Assembly (NCBI GenBank): GCA_001604275.1
Contig: LVBD01000011.1
Location: 1-64,000, forward strand
Source of the DNA: Spirochaetales bacterium Spiro_02
Lineage (GTDB): Bacteria; Spirochaetota; Spirochaetia; Sphaerochaetales; Sphaerochaetaceae
DNA length: 64,000 nt
Direction: 5' to 3'
Positions within the stretch are counted from its first letter, which is position 1. Every line of letters begins with the position of its first letter. The notes under the pieces were generated by a model, which was given only the letters and a program-made list of their open reading frames with translations, made no database searches and was not told where the DNA came from. A program made the translations under genes and the position numbers. This document shows, in pieces, positions 51,124 to 59,299 of this stretch.

Positions 51124-51614
51124 TGAGAAAGGACATTCATTGCACTGTCAACGGTATGGAGCGGGAGTTCAACGTGGATGTGCGCTCATCCCTGCTGGAG
51201 ATGCTGCGGGGTGAGGAACATGCCCATAGCGTCAAGAAAGGCTGCGAGGTAGGCGAGTGCGGAGCTTGTACCGTTCTGATCGACGGACGGCCGTTCGTTT
51301 CCTGCATCTATCTCGCCATCTGGGCGGAAGGGAAGGATATCATGACCAGCGAGGGACTGGTGGATAAGAACGGCAAGCTGTCGGATATCCAGGAGGCATT
51401 CATCTCCGAAGGTGCGGTACAGTGCGGTTTCTGTACCCCAGGGTTCATTATGTCGGCCATTCCGATCATCAACGCCGACCGAAAGTACTCCCGGGACGAG
51501 ATCAAGAAATGGATCGCCGGCAACTTCTGCCGCTGTACCGGATACCAGAAGATCGTGGATGCGATCGAAAAGACGCAGGAGAAGCGGTTGCGGGAGAAAG
51601 GATTGTTGAAGTAG
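51123..51614 (+). CDS. xdhC: Xanthine dehydrogenase, [2Fe-2S] subunit, 163 aa
   Basis: Both clusters have all ligands: Cys41, Cys46, Cys49 and Cys61 (GCEVGECGACTVLIDG) for the plant-type ferredoxin domain, and Cys101, Cys104, Cys136 and Cys138 (QCGFCTPG, FCRCTGY) for the helical domain. It relays electrons from the molybdenum centre to FAD. It is the only intact [2Fe-2S] subunit in the island, although two molybdenum subunits and two FAD subunits are encoded. Confidence 0.95.
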   Translation: MRKDIHCTVNGMEREFNVDVRSSLLEMLRGEEHAHSVKKGCEVGECGACTVLIDGRPFVSCIYLAIWAEGKDIMTSEGLVDKNGKLSDIQEAFISEGAVQCGFCTPGFIMSAIPIINADRKYSRDEIKKWIAGNFCRCTGYQKIVDAIEKTQEKRLREKGLLK

Positions 51615-51668
51615 TTCCGTTGCGTCGCCGATGCCGGTGCGCAAAACGATGGGGAAGGAGGTTTGCAT

Positions 51669-53060
51669 ATGGACGATGGAACAATTGTACTGAAGGATAT
51701 CTTCTGCCTGCTTACGGACCCGGACAAGCCTTGGCTTCGGGGTGCGGACCTGCTGATGCAGAACGGCAAGGTGGCGAAGATCGTTCCGGAGGGAGGGCTC
51801 GCCGTTCCGGAAGGTGCCAGGAGCATCGATTGCTCGAACCATGTGGTGGTTCCGGGGTTCGTCAACACCCACCATCATTTCTACCAGACGCTGACGCGCA
51901 ATCATCCGGCGGTGCAGAATGCAGAATTGTTCGACTGGCTCACGTTCCTCTACGATGTCTGGAAGTACATCGACGAGGATGCTGTGTACTATTCATCGGC
52001 TCTGGCGATGGCCGAGTTGCTGAAGACCGGTTGCACGTGTTCCACCGATCACCACTATCTCTATCCCTCCGGTTTTTCGGGAGATCTGATGGGCCTGCAG
52101 TTCCATGCCGCGGATACGCTGGGGATGCGCTTCAGCCCGACGCGAGGATCCATGAGCCTCTCCCGCAAGGATGGAGGACTTCCTCCCGATAGTGTCGTCC
52201 AGGACGAGGACACCATCCTCGCCGATAGCGAACGATGCATCCGTCAGTACCATGATCCGGATCCGATGGCGATGCACAAGATCGTTCTCGCCCCGTGCAG
52301 TCCATTCAGCGTTACGAAACGCTGCATGCTGGAAAGCGCCCGACTGGCCAGGCGGTACGGGGTACGGCTGCATACACACCTGTGCGAGACGATCGACGAA
52401 GAGGACACGTGCAGGAAGATGTACGGTATTCGGCCCGTCGAGCTGATGCAGGAGTGCGAGCTGATCGGTTCCGACGTGTTCTATGCCCACGGGATCCATT
52501 TCAACGACGATGAGCTGAAGGTCCTTCAGGAAACCGGTTCCCATATCGCCCATTGTCCGTCAAGCAACATGCGTCTGGGCAGCGGCATCTGCCGGGTCAA
52601 GGAGATGCTTGCGATGGGGATCAATGTCGGGATCGCGGTGGACGGTAGCGCCTCCAACGATTCTTCCGACATGCTCGGCGAGATGCGCAACGCATTGTTG
52701 CTTCAGCGCGTACGCTATGGAGCCGACGCATTGACGGCGAGGCAAGTATTCAAGATGGCCAGCGAGAACGGAGCGAAGATGCTCAATTTCGGCAAGGTTG
52801 GAAAACTCGAGGAAGGATGGGCGGCCGACGCGGCGGTCTTCGATGTATCGACGATTCCCTATGCCGGTTCCCATAGCGACCCTGTGGCGAGCCTGCTCTT
52901 TTGCGGGTGTGACCACACCACAGATTATACGATCGTCAACGGCAAGGTCGTCGTGGACCGACGCCGTCTGGTCGGTCTTGATGAGGAGGAGCTTTCCGCC
53001 AAGGCCAACGCCATCAGCGCGAAGCTGCTCGAGAAAGCTGCAAGACAGGAGGCGGTATGA
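51669..53060 (+). CDS. 8-oxoguanine-deaminase-like amidohydrolase, 463 aa
   Basis: The fold is that of the TrzN/SsnA deaminases. The metal site is in NTHHHFYQTLTRNHP, STDHHYLYP, LHTHLCET and VDGSASNDSSDM. The pattern MRFSPTRGSMSLSRKDGGLP, DSVVQDEDTI and APCSPFSVT matches the 8-oxoguanine deaminase group, which converts 8-oxoguanine to urate, and less well SsnA. In this setting it would feed oxidised guanine into the pathway. The start at 51669 has AAGGAGG upstream. It overlaps ygfM by four bases. Confidence 0.8.
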   Translation: MDDGTIVLKDIFCLLTDPDKPWLRGADLLMQNGKVAKIVPEGGLAVPEGARSIDCSNHVVVPGFVNTHHHFYQTLTRNHPAVQNAELFDWLTFLYDVWKYIDEDAVYYSSALAMAELLKTGCTCSTDHHYLYPSGFSGDLMGLQFHAADTLGMRFSPTRGSMSLSRKDGGLPPDSVVQDEDTILADSERCIRQYHDPDPMAMHKIVLAPCSPFSVTKRCMLESARLARRYGVRLHTHLCETIDEEDTCRKMYGIRPVELMQECELIGSDVFYAHGIHFNDDELKVLQETGSHIAHCPSSNMRLGSGICRVKEMLAMGINVGIAVDGSASNDSSDMLGEMRNALLLQRVRYGADALTARQVFKMASENGAKMLNFGKVGKLEEGWAADAAVFDVSTIPYAGSHSDPVASLLFCGCDHTTDYTIVNGKVVVDRRRLVGLDEEELSAKANAISAKLLEKAARQEAV

Positions 53061-53899
53061 TTCAATCATTCTATATCGCAAAGGATGCGGAGGATGCGAT
53101 CCGACGGAAGCGGGAGTTGGACGGACGGGGAGTGTTCCTTGCCGGGGGTACGGAAATCAATCGACTGGGTTCGTCGGTCGATTCCGACGAGGTGATCAGC
53201 ATCCGGAAGATCGGTTGCGACCGCATCGACGATCAGTCCGAAACGATTCGCATCGGTTGCTGCGTCACGTTCCAGCAGCTGGTCGAATCCCCGTTGCTTC
53301 CCGCATGGCTTCGGGATGCCTCGAAATACTGCGACTCCAGGACAAAGCGCAACATGGCCACGATCGGGGGCAATATCGCCCTCGGGCGTGATGATTCGTA
53401 CCTGATGCCGGCCTTGCTGGCGGCAAAGGTCCGGTTGTTGACCGCAGGGCTCACCGAGGAAGGCGTCTATACCGAGGACGAACTACCGATCCGCGAATAC
53501 CATGCGTTCAAGGATCACTTCGCGGGAACGTTGATTCTTGCGATCCTCATCGACAAACACGAACGGTTCGTCATGACCAGGCGTTTCAGCAGGACAGCGC
53601 AAAGCCATGCCTCCGTCACCGTCGGGTTCGGCGCGGATCGGGACGAAGCCGGCAATCCTGCGAACGTACGGATATTCGCCGCGGTGAAAGGCAGCGGGAT
53701 CCAGCGATACGCCGATATCGAGAACGCAATCGAAGGCGATGCGTATAACAGCCCCGAGGATGTCCAGTTCGCCGTATCGTCCATGACGAAGGCGGTGGAC
53801 GATCTTTCCGGTTCCGCCACCTACAAGCGGTATCTCGCCGGCGTCGCGGTTTCCGACATCTACCGCATGTTCTTGAGCGGAACGGGAGGTGCGAAATGA
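53057..53899 (+). CDS. ygfM: YgfM-like FAD-binding hydroxylase subunit, 280 aa
   Basis: A second FAD-binding-5 protein, with FLAGGTEINRL and RNMATIGGNIALGRDDS as flavin-binding blocks and the family end YKRYLAGVAVSDIYRMF. The N-terminus MIQSFYIAKDAEDAIRRKREL and its place directly before xdhD match E. coli YgfM. It probably serves XdhD as the electron-accepting partner. Overlaps of four bases on both sides tie it to the deaminase and xdhD genes. Confidence 0.85.
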   Translation: MIQSFYIAKDAEDAIRRKRELDGRGVFLAGGTEINRLGSSVDSDEVISIRKIGCDRIDDQSETIRIGCCVTFQQLVESPLLPAWLRDASKYCDSRTKRNMATIGGNIALGRDDSYLMPALLAAKVRLLTAGLTEEGVYTEDELPIREYHAFKDHFAGTLILAILIDKHERFVMTRRFSRTAQSHASVTVGFGADRDEAGNPANVRIFAAVKGSGIQRYADIENAIEGDAYNSPEDVQFAVSSMTKAVDDLSGSATYKRYLAGVAVSDIYRMFLSGTGGAK

Positions 53900-56772
53900 A
53901 AATCAATTGTGTGATCAATGGGAGAACCAAGGAATTTGAGTTCGATCCTGCCAGGAGTCTTCGCGAACTGTTGGTTTCCGACGGTCATTTCTGCGTGCGT
54001 GATAGCGATGACAGGGAAGGGTTCGCCGGTAGCGACACCGTTGTCGTGGACGGGATTCCCGTCTATGCCAATCTGATGCTTGCCGGAGAAGTCGATGGAT
54101 GCGAAATCCGTACCCCCGATGGTCTTGCCGATGGTCGGCGGCTGAGCGTCGTCCAGCAGGCGATGGTTGACGCAGGTGTCGTGCAGAGCGCTTACAATGC
54201 TCCCGCCGCCGCCTTGTTGCTGACATGGCTGCTGGAGAACAATCCTGATCCCTCCAAAGAGGAAATCAAGGATGCTTTGAGCGGGATCTTCATCCGCGAT
54301 GCAGGCTATGAGCACTATTACCTTGCGGTGAAGCTCGCGCGCGAGAAGATCGCCAGCGGCGGCTATACGAGCGAGATCGCCCCTGAGTTCCGTGAGGAGC
54401 TGTCCGTCGTCGGCAAGGTCAAGCCGAAGGTTGACGGGCGTCAGCTTGTCGCAGGATGGAAAAGCTATGTCGAGGATCGAGTCGAGCCCGGTGCCTGCGC
54501 ATTGGTGTTGCTCAGATCTCCCCATCCGCATGCCTATATCACGAAAATCGATATCTCCGAAGCGGAAAAGATGCCCGGCGTGCTGACGATCATCACATGC
54601 GAGAACTGCCCCGATGTGTTCTATATGCAGGCCGGTCAGGGCAATCCCGAGCCGTCGCCGCATGACCGAAGGCTGTTCAACCGGAAGGTCCGCCATGTCG
54701 GGGATCGAGTGGCAGCCGTGGTCGCCGAGACCGAGGAGCAGGCCAAGGCCGCCCGCGACAAGATCAGGGTGGAGTACGAACTGCTCAAGCCTGTGTTCAC
54801 TGTCGAGGAGGCGATGGCTTCCGACGCTCCGCTGGTGCACAACGGGGTCGTCGAATATCGCGCCGGCGCCCCGGAGAATCTGGACGAGTACAACAAGACC
54901 GCCGATCCTCGCGATGGCAAGGTCATCTATCAGTTTCCGTTGCACGGCGATATCCGCCATAACATCGCCGCGGCGGCCCATGGCAAGATTGGTGATGTGG
55001 AGAAAGGATTCGCCGACGCCGATGTGGTGATCGAACGGACATACCAGACCTCGCAGATCCAGTGCACACCGCTGGAACCGCATGTCTGCTATGCGAAGAT
55101 GGACAACGATCGTCTGGTGATCCATGCTTCTACGCAGGTTCCTTGGCATCTGCGCCGGATCGTGGCATGGGTCTGCCAGATTCCTGAGAACAAGATCCAT
55201 GTGATCAAGGAGAAGGTCGGCGGCGGCTACGGGTCGAAGCAGGACGTGCTTGTCGAGGATCTGGTCGGATATGCCACGTGGATCACCGGCCGTCCGATCT
55301 ACTACCGCAACACCCGCGAGGAGGAGTTCATCGCCAACAGCACCCGACATCCGATGCGTGTCACCGTCAAGATGGGCGGTCGGAAGGATGGCTCGATCAC
55401 GGCGATCTACATGGATGTGCGTGCCAACACAGGTCCCTACGGCAACCATTGTCTGACGGTTCCGATGAACGCCTGTTCCAAGACGCTGCCTCTGATCAAG
55501 TGCGACAACATGAAGTTCGATGTCATCACGTATTATACGAATATTCCCCCCACCGGAGCGTACCAGGGCTATGGAGCCCCGAAAGGGACGTTCGGGTTGA
55601 TGATGTGCATGGCGGAGCTGGCCGACAAGCTAGGCGTGGACTACATGGATATGGCTAAGAAGAACCGGGTCGAGGAAGGCTATATGCTGGAAATCCTCAA
55701 GGGGCTCGGCGAAGGGAGGGAAGGCAATGTCGTTCCAGTCGGTAGCTGTGGATTGGGCGAGGCGCTGGACAAGGGTGCCGCGATGATCGAGTGGGGCAAG
55801 CGGGAAGTTTCCGTTGACCCGGACTGGAAGATCGGCAAGGGATTCGCCATGATCCAGCAAGGTTCCGGCCTGCCGGGGCTCGACCATGCGAACTGCGATG
55901 TCAAGCTCCTGACCGATGGAACATTCATGATCCATTCGGGCGGAGCCGACTTGGGTACGGGCCTTGATACGATCAGCGTCAAGATGGTGGCCGAGGTGAT
56001 GTGCGTCGATATGGATCGGGTGTCGATCCTCTCCGGCGATACCGACAACTGCAACTTCGATACCGGCGCCTATGCTTCCAGCGGCACGTATTTCTCCGGC
56101 AACGCAAGCCTGAAGGCGGCGCTCGACTTGAAGACGAACGTGCTCGATGAGGCCGCCTACCAATTAGGGGAGGACGTCGAGGATCTGGAGCTTCGGTATC
56201 CGGGCGAAGTTCATTCCTTGAAGACCGGCAATGTGCTTACCTATGCCAAGCTCTCCCACGATGCGCTTACCGGGACCGGACGAGGACAGGTCACCGGCAA
56301 GGGTTCGTTCGTCACCAATGATTCGGCAATTCCATACGGAGCCCATTTCGCCCAGGTGGCGGTGAATGTCCGTACCGGGGAAGTCAAGGTCCAGAAGTTC
56401 TACGCCTTGCAGGATGCGGGTACGCCGATCAATCCCGAGCTCGCCCTGTGCCAGATGTATGGTGCAGCGCTCAAGTCGATCGGACATTCTCTGTACGAGG
56501 GGATGGTCCTCGATGCCGACGGCACATGTCTCAATCCGAATTTCACCGACTATGGCGTGCCGATGATCAGCGAAATGCCCGATGATTTCAAGGCGGTGCT
56601 GCTCGACATCAACGATGCCTACGGCCCGTTCGGCGCCAAGTCCATTTCCGAGATCGCGACCAACGGGGCGGCTCCTGCGATCGGGGTCGCCATCCACGAT
56701 GCGGTCGGCATCTGGATCAGAAGCTGGCCGTTCACGCCCGAGAAGATCCTCAAGGAACTTGGTCGTATGTAG
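53896..56772 (+). CDS. xdhD: XdhD-type selenium-linked molybdenum hydroxylase, 958 aa
   Basis: The first 165 residues have the layout of a xanthine dehydrogenase [2Fe-2S] subunit, but every cluster cysteine is gone: VRDSDDREGFAGSDTVV (34-50) replaces the ferredoxin loop, VQSAYNAPA (96-104) replaces QCGFCTPG and IFIRDAGYEHY (131-141) replaces the CRCTGY region. The rest is a full molybdenum subunit with KVGGGYGSKQD, YQGYGAPKG, GADLGTGLDTI and GAKSISEIATNGAAPA. This agrees with what I remember of E. coli XdhD, whose N-terminus shows the same losses. XdhD-type enzymes use a labile selenium cofactor and act on purines. A strong terminator follows. Confidence 0.92.
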   Translation: MKINCVINGRTKEFEFDPARSLRELLVSDGHFCVRDSDDREGFAGSDTVVVDGIPVYANLMLAGEVDGCEIRTPDGLADGRRLSVVQQAMVDAGVVQSAYNAPAAALLLTWLLENNPDPSKEEIKDALSGIFIRDAGYEHYYLAVKLAREKIASGGYTSEIAPEFREELSVVGKVKPKVDGRQLVAGWKSYVEDRVEPGACALVLLRSPHPHAYITKIDISEAEKMPGVLTIITCENCPDVFYMQAGQGNPEPSPHDRRLFNRKVRHVGDRVAAVVAETEEQAKAARDKIRVEYELLKPVFTVEEAMASDAPLVHNGVVEYRAGAPENLDEYNKTADPRDGKVIYQFPLHGDIRHNIAAAAHGKIGDVEKGFADADVVIERTYQTSQIQCTPLEPHVCYAKMDNDRLVIHASTQVPWHLRRIVAWVCQIPENKIHVIKEKVGGGYGSKQDVLVEDLVGYATWITGRPIYYRNTREEEFIANSTRHPMRVTVKMGGRKDGSITAIYMDVRANTGPYGNHCLTVPMNACSKTLPLIKCDNMKFDVITYYTNIPPTGAYQGYGAPKGTFGLMMCMAELADKLGVDYMDMAKKNRVEEGYMLEILKGLGEGREGNVVPVGSCGLGEALDKGAAMIEWGKREVSVDPDWKIGKGFAMIQQGSGLPGLDHANCDVKLLTDGTFMIHSGGADLGTGLDTISVKMVAEVMCVDMDRVSILSGDTDNCNFDTGAYASSGTYFSGNASLKAALDLKTNVLDEAAYQLGEDVEDLELRYPGEVHSLKTGNVLTYAKLSHDALTGTGRGQVTGKGSFVTNDSAIPYGAHFAQVAVNVRTGEVKVQKFYALQDAGTPINPELALCQMYGAALKSIGHSLYEGMVLDADGTCLNPNFTDYGVPMISEMPDDFKAVLLDINDAYGPFGAKSISEIATNGAAPAIGVAIHDAVGIWIRSWPFTPEKILKELGRM

Positions 56773-56795
56773 GATACCCTTTTGCCCTGCTTTCG

Positions 56796-56829
56796 ACCGT
56801 CAGGCCATGTATATGGCCTGGCGGTTTTC
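56796..56829 (+). terminator. Terminator of the xdh operon
   Basis: ACCG-CAGGCCAT (56796-56808) pairs with ATGGCCTG-CGGT (56813-56825) around four bases, followed by TTTCC. It ends the long xdhA-to-xdhD operon. Confidence 0.8.
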
Positions 56830-56897
56830 CGTTATCTAGGGATTTGTAATTAATTTATTTGTACATAGCTAATTATATACTTTCATTGCTGTATGTT

Positions 56898-57031
56898 TGG
56901 TTGGTGATTGCTTTGCCGTTGATGCATGGTTGGTTGGTGATTGCTCGGATCATGCTTTTCCATTGCTCATAATTGATACATTCAGATGATTATGTCCAGA
57001 TAATTGACCTGCTAGGCAAAAGAACCAACCA
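56898..57031. repeat. TGGTTGGTGATTGCT repeats in the xdhD-ygeW gap
   Basis: A 15-base sequence occurs twice in the same direction (56898-56912 and 56931-56945), 33 bases apart, close to three helical turns. A third, inverted partial copy AACCAACCA is at 57023-57031. The surrounding 515-base gap (56773-57287) is AT-rich and contains no gene I can support. Confidence 0.6.
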
Positions 57032-57164
57032 GAATCTCATAGTCCATATATGAATTCTTGGTTATTTCTAGCAACAAGAAGGAAAGAATGCGTTCCAGGC
57101 CCCTTGATAACGCATTCTGAGCATGAATCATCATCCAAAACTGAGAATGGAAACACCTGAAAAT

Positions 57165-57181
57165 TGCAACAAAGTGCAACA
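57165..57181. promoter_or_regulatory. Purine-island operator, ygeW copy
   Basis: TGCAACA-AAG-TGCAACA, the reverse complement form of the site before ygfK. It ends seven bases before the -35 box, exactly as at ygfK. Confidence 0.65.
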
Positions 57182-57188
57182 AATTTGG

Positions 57189-57217
57189 TGGACAAGGAAA
57201 AACGCTTGTGATATCAT
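57189..57217 (+). promoter_or_regulatory. Promoter of ygeW
   Basis: TGGACA (57189-57194), 17 bases, TATCAT (57212-57217). Predicted start near 57224. Confidence 0.6.
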
Positions 57218-57287
57218 CAAGGAAACGTAGAATCGTGATAGTATGAAGAACGACCGTAATGACAAAAAAACGGAGGATGAAAGGGAT

Positions 57288-58487
57288 ATGAAAGACAAAG
57301 CCACTATCAAGAAGATGATCGAAGAGCTCAAGACGCTCAAGACCCAGGACATGTATCTCAACGATTTCTTCCATACATGGAAAGAATCCGACGACGAGAT
57401 CGCAGCGGTTTTCCAGGTCGCTGAAATCCTTCGCGCCATGAGGGAGAACAATATCTCGACCAAAGTGTTCGACAGCGGGCTCGGCATTTCCATTTTCCGC
57501 GACAATTCGACCCGAACGCGGTTCAGTTTTGCCAGCGCATGCAATCTCCTCGGCCTCGAAGTGCAGGATCTTGACGAAAAGCTGAGCCAGATCGCTCATG
57601 GAGAGACCGTCCGAGAAACTGCCAACATGATTTCGTTCATGGCCGACGTCATCGGTATCCGCGACGACATGTACATCGGCAAAGGCCACACCTACATGAA
57701 GACCGTGGCTTCCGCAGTGCAGGAAGGCTATGACGATGGAGTGCTCGAGCAGCGCCCGACGCTGGTCAACCTCCAGTGCGACATCGACCATCCGACCCAA
57801 TCCATGGCAGACATGCTGTGGGTGATCAACCATTTCGGCGGAGTGGAGAACCTGAAGGGCAAGAAGATCGCAATGACATGGGCGTACAGCCCCTCGTATG
57901 GAAAGCCGCTTTCAGTTCCCCAGGGCATCATCGGACTGTTCACCCGCTTCGGAATGGATGTCGTCCTCGCTCACCCGGAAGGGTACAATGTCATGCCTGA
58001 GATCGAGGACGTGGCCGCGGAGAACGCCAAGAAGTCCGGCGGTTCATACAAGCGAGTCAACAGCATGTCCGAGGCATTCAAGGACGCCGACATCGTCTAT
58101 CCGAAGAGCTGGGCTCCGTTCGCTGTGATGGAAGAGCGGACAAAGCTAGTCGAGGAAGGCAAGTTCGAGGATTTGAAGGATCTGGAGAAGCGCTGTCTTT
58201 CCAACAATGCGAAATTCAAGGACTGGACATGCACCGAAGACTTGATGAAGACGACCAAGGACGGCAAGGCGCTGTACATGCACTGCCTGCCCGCCGACAT
58301 TACCGGCGTTTCCTGCAAGGAAGGAGAGGTCGAGGCCAGTGTGTTCGACCGGTATCTGGTGCCGCTGTACAAGGAAGCGAGCTATAAGCCGTACATCATC
58401 GCCGCCATGATCTTCCTGGCGAAATTCCAGAATCCGTCCGCCAAGCTGGGAGACCTGCTTGAAGACGCAAAGAAGCGGATCAAGTAA
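57288..58487 (+). CDS. ygeW: Knotted carbamoyltransferase YgeW, 399 aa
   Basis: This trans-carbamoylase of the aspartate/ornithine transcarbamoylase superfamily carries the carbamoyl-phosphate loop FRDNSTRTRFSFASA, NLQCDIDHPTQSMADM, MTWAYSPSYGKPLSVPQG and the C-terminal MHCLPADITGVSC. These blocks and the length match E. coli YgeW. In purine-using anaerobes it is thought to run in reverse, transferring a carbamoyl group from a ureido product to phosphate for ATP gain through carbamate kinase. The start at 57288 has GGAGG and AGGGAT upstream; an ATG at 57243 lacks a ribosome site. It is a single-gene unit. Confidence 0.93.
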   Translation: MKDKATIKKMIEELKTLKTQDMYLNDFFHTWKESDDEIAAVFQVAEILRAMRENNISTKVFDSGLGISIFRDNSTRTRFSFASACNLLGLEVQDLDEKLSQIAHGETVRETANMISFMADVIGIRDDMYIGKGHTYMKTVASAVQEGYDDGVLEQRPTLVNLQCDIDHPTQSMADMLWVINHFGGVENLKGKKIAMTWAYSPSYGKPLSVPQGIIGLFTRFGMDVVLAHPEGYNVMPEIEDVAAENAKKSGGSYKRVNSMSEAFKDADIVYPKSWAPFAVMEERTKLVEEGKFEDLKDLEKRCLSNNAKFKDWTCTEDLMKTTKDGKALYMHCLPADITGVSCKEGEVEASVFDRYLVPLYKEASYKPYIIAAMIFLAKFQNPSAKLGDLLEDAKKRIK

Positions 58488-58541
58488 CTCGCGATTCGTT
58501 CACGACAGGGGACTGCCCTGGCTAGAAATATTCACACATCC

Positions 58542-58581
58542 GAAGGCCGCCGTTGCATCAGCAAATCGGCGGTCTTCTTGC
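58542..58581 (+). terminator. Terminator of ygeW
   Basis: GAAGGCCGCCG (58542-58552) pairs with CGGCGGTCTTC (58567-58577), followed by TTGC. Confidence 0.65.
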
Positions 58582-58651
58582 AAGGTTTGCATGGGCTCTT
58601 GCTCGTCATGCGCGTTTCTGCGACGATCCGCTCATTACCGAGCCGCTTCGG

Positions 58652-58691
58652 ATAAAAAAAATACCGTCGGGGCAGGCTGTCCGGACGGTAC
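58652..58691 (-). terminator. Terminator of the small membrane protein gene
   Basis: On the minus strand ACCGTC (58684-58689) pairs with GACGGT (58663-58668), followed by ATTTTTTTTA. Confidence 0.75.
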
Positions 58692-58720
58692 GGAATAGAA
58701 CGCTACGAATATGCTGCGAC

Positions 58721-59125
58721 TTACCAGTAGCAATATCCATATCTGAAGAAATTGCCGACGAAGCCGAACGCCATTCGCAATGCGACCAGTCCAAAAATAC
58801 CGATGAATGCGCTCATCACCAAGCCGATGATACTGAGGATGAATCCTGCTTGTGCCATTCCGTCGGAAGGATTCGCCTTTCGCGCCCAGTTGCCTTGCAG
58901 CAGGCCGATGATCGCCAGAATGATACCTGCGAGCACTCCGATGCCCGATGTCGCGGCAAACAAGGATAAAACCCCTAGCGTCAGCGACGCTACGCTATTG
59001 CCTGCATGAAGTTTTCGCTCGATAGGACTCGAAGCCGGCCGACCTTCTCCGTTCGCTTGATAGAAATTCTTCTGATCATGCCCTTCGTTCTGATCTTGTG
59101 TGTTTTTGTTTTCATTGTCTTCCAT
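58721..59125 (-). CDS. DUF4190-like small membrane protein, 134 aa
   Basis: A polar N-terminus of about 40 residues precedes two long membrane segments (SVASLTLGVLSLFAATSGIG... and MAQAGFILSIIGLVMSAFIGI) joined by NWARKANPSDG, the arrangement of DUF4190 proteins. It ends in an unusual aromatic FFRYGYCYW. Function is unknown. GGAGGAATACAGCAT stands before the ATG. It interrupts the purine island between ygeW and the permeases without an obvious link. Confidence 0.65.
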   Translation of the reverse strand: MEDNENKNTQDQNEGHDQKNFYQANGEGRPASSPIERKLHAGNSVASLTLGVLSLFAATSGIGVLAGIILAIIGLLQGNWARKANPSDGMAQAGFILSIIGLVMSAFIGIFGLVALRMAFGFVGNFFRYGYCYW

Positions 59126-59240
59126 ATGCTGTATTCCTCCGATAAGCTAGCGGAAAAATATGCTATTTCCGTCGTCCGGTACGAAAGATACCAAGAGGAC
59201 GGCTCGTCGGCAAGTGTTTTCGGTGATTCTGCGAGCACAG

Positions 59241-59274
59241 GAAACAAAACAGGCCGCCTATCGGTCGGCGGCCC
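59241..59274 (-). terminator. Terminator of the first NCS2 permease gene
   Basis: On the minus strand GGCCGCC (59267-59273) pairs with GGCGGCC (59252-59258), followed by TGTTTTGTTTCC. Confidence 0.7.
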
Positions 59275-59299
59275 GTGGTTCGAAAGCTACGGCATTCAC

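Noticed and set aside
53860-55449. Long minus-strand open frame opposite xdhD (529 codons)
   Set aside because: It is the mirror of a strongly coding GC-rich gene, lacks a ribosome site and resembles no protein family. The same applies to the long frames opposite ygfK, uvrB and the PLP enzyme.
47895-56772. Selenocysteine codons in the molybdenum hydroxylases
   Set aside because: All hydroxylase frames end at ordinary stops with complete C-termini, and no in-frame TGA with a following hairpin is needed to explain them. XdhD-type enzymes use a labile selenium cofactor, not selenocysteine.
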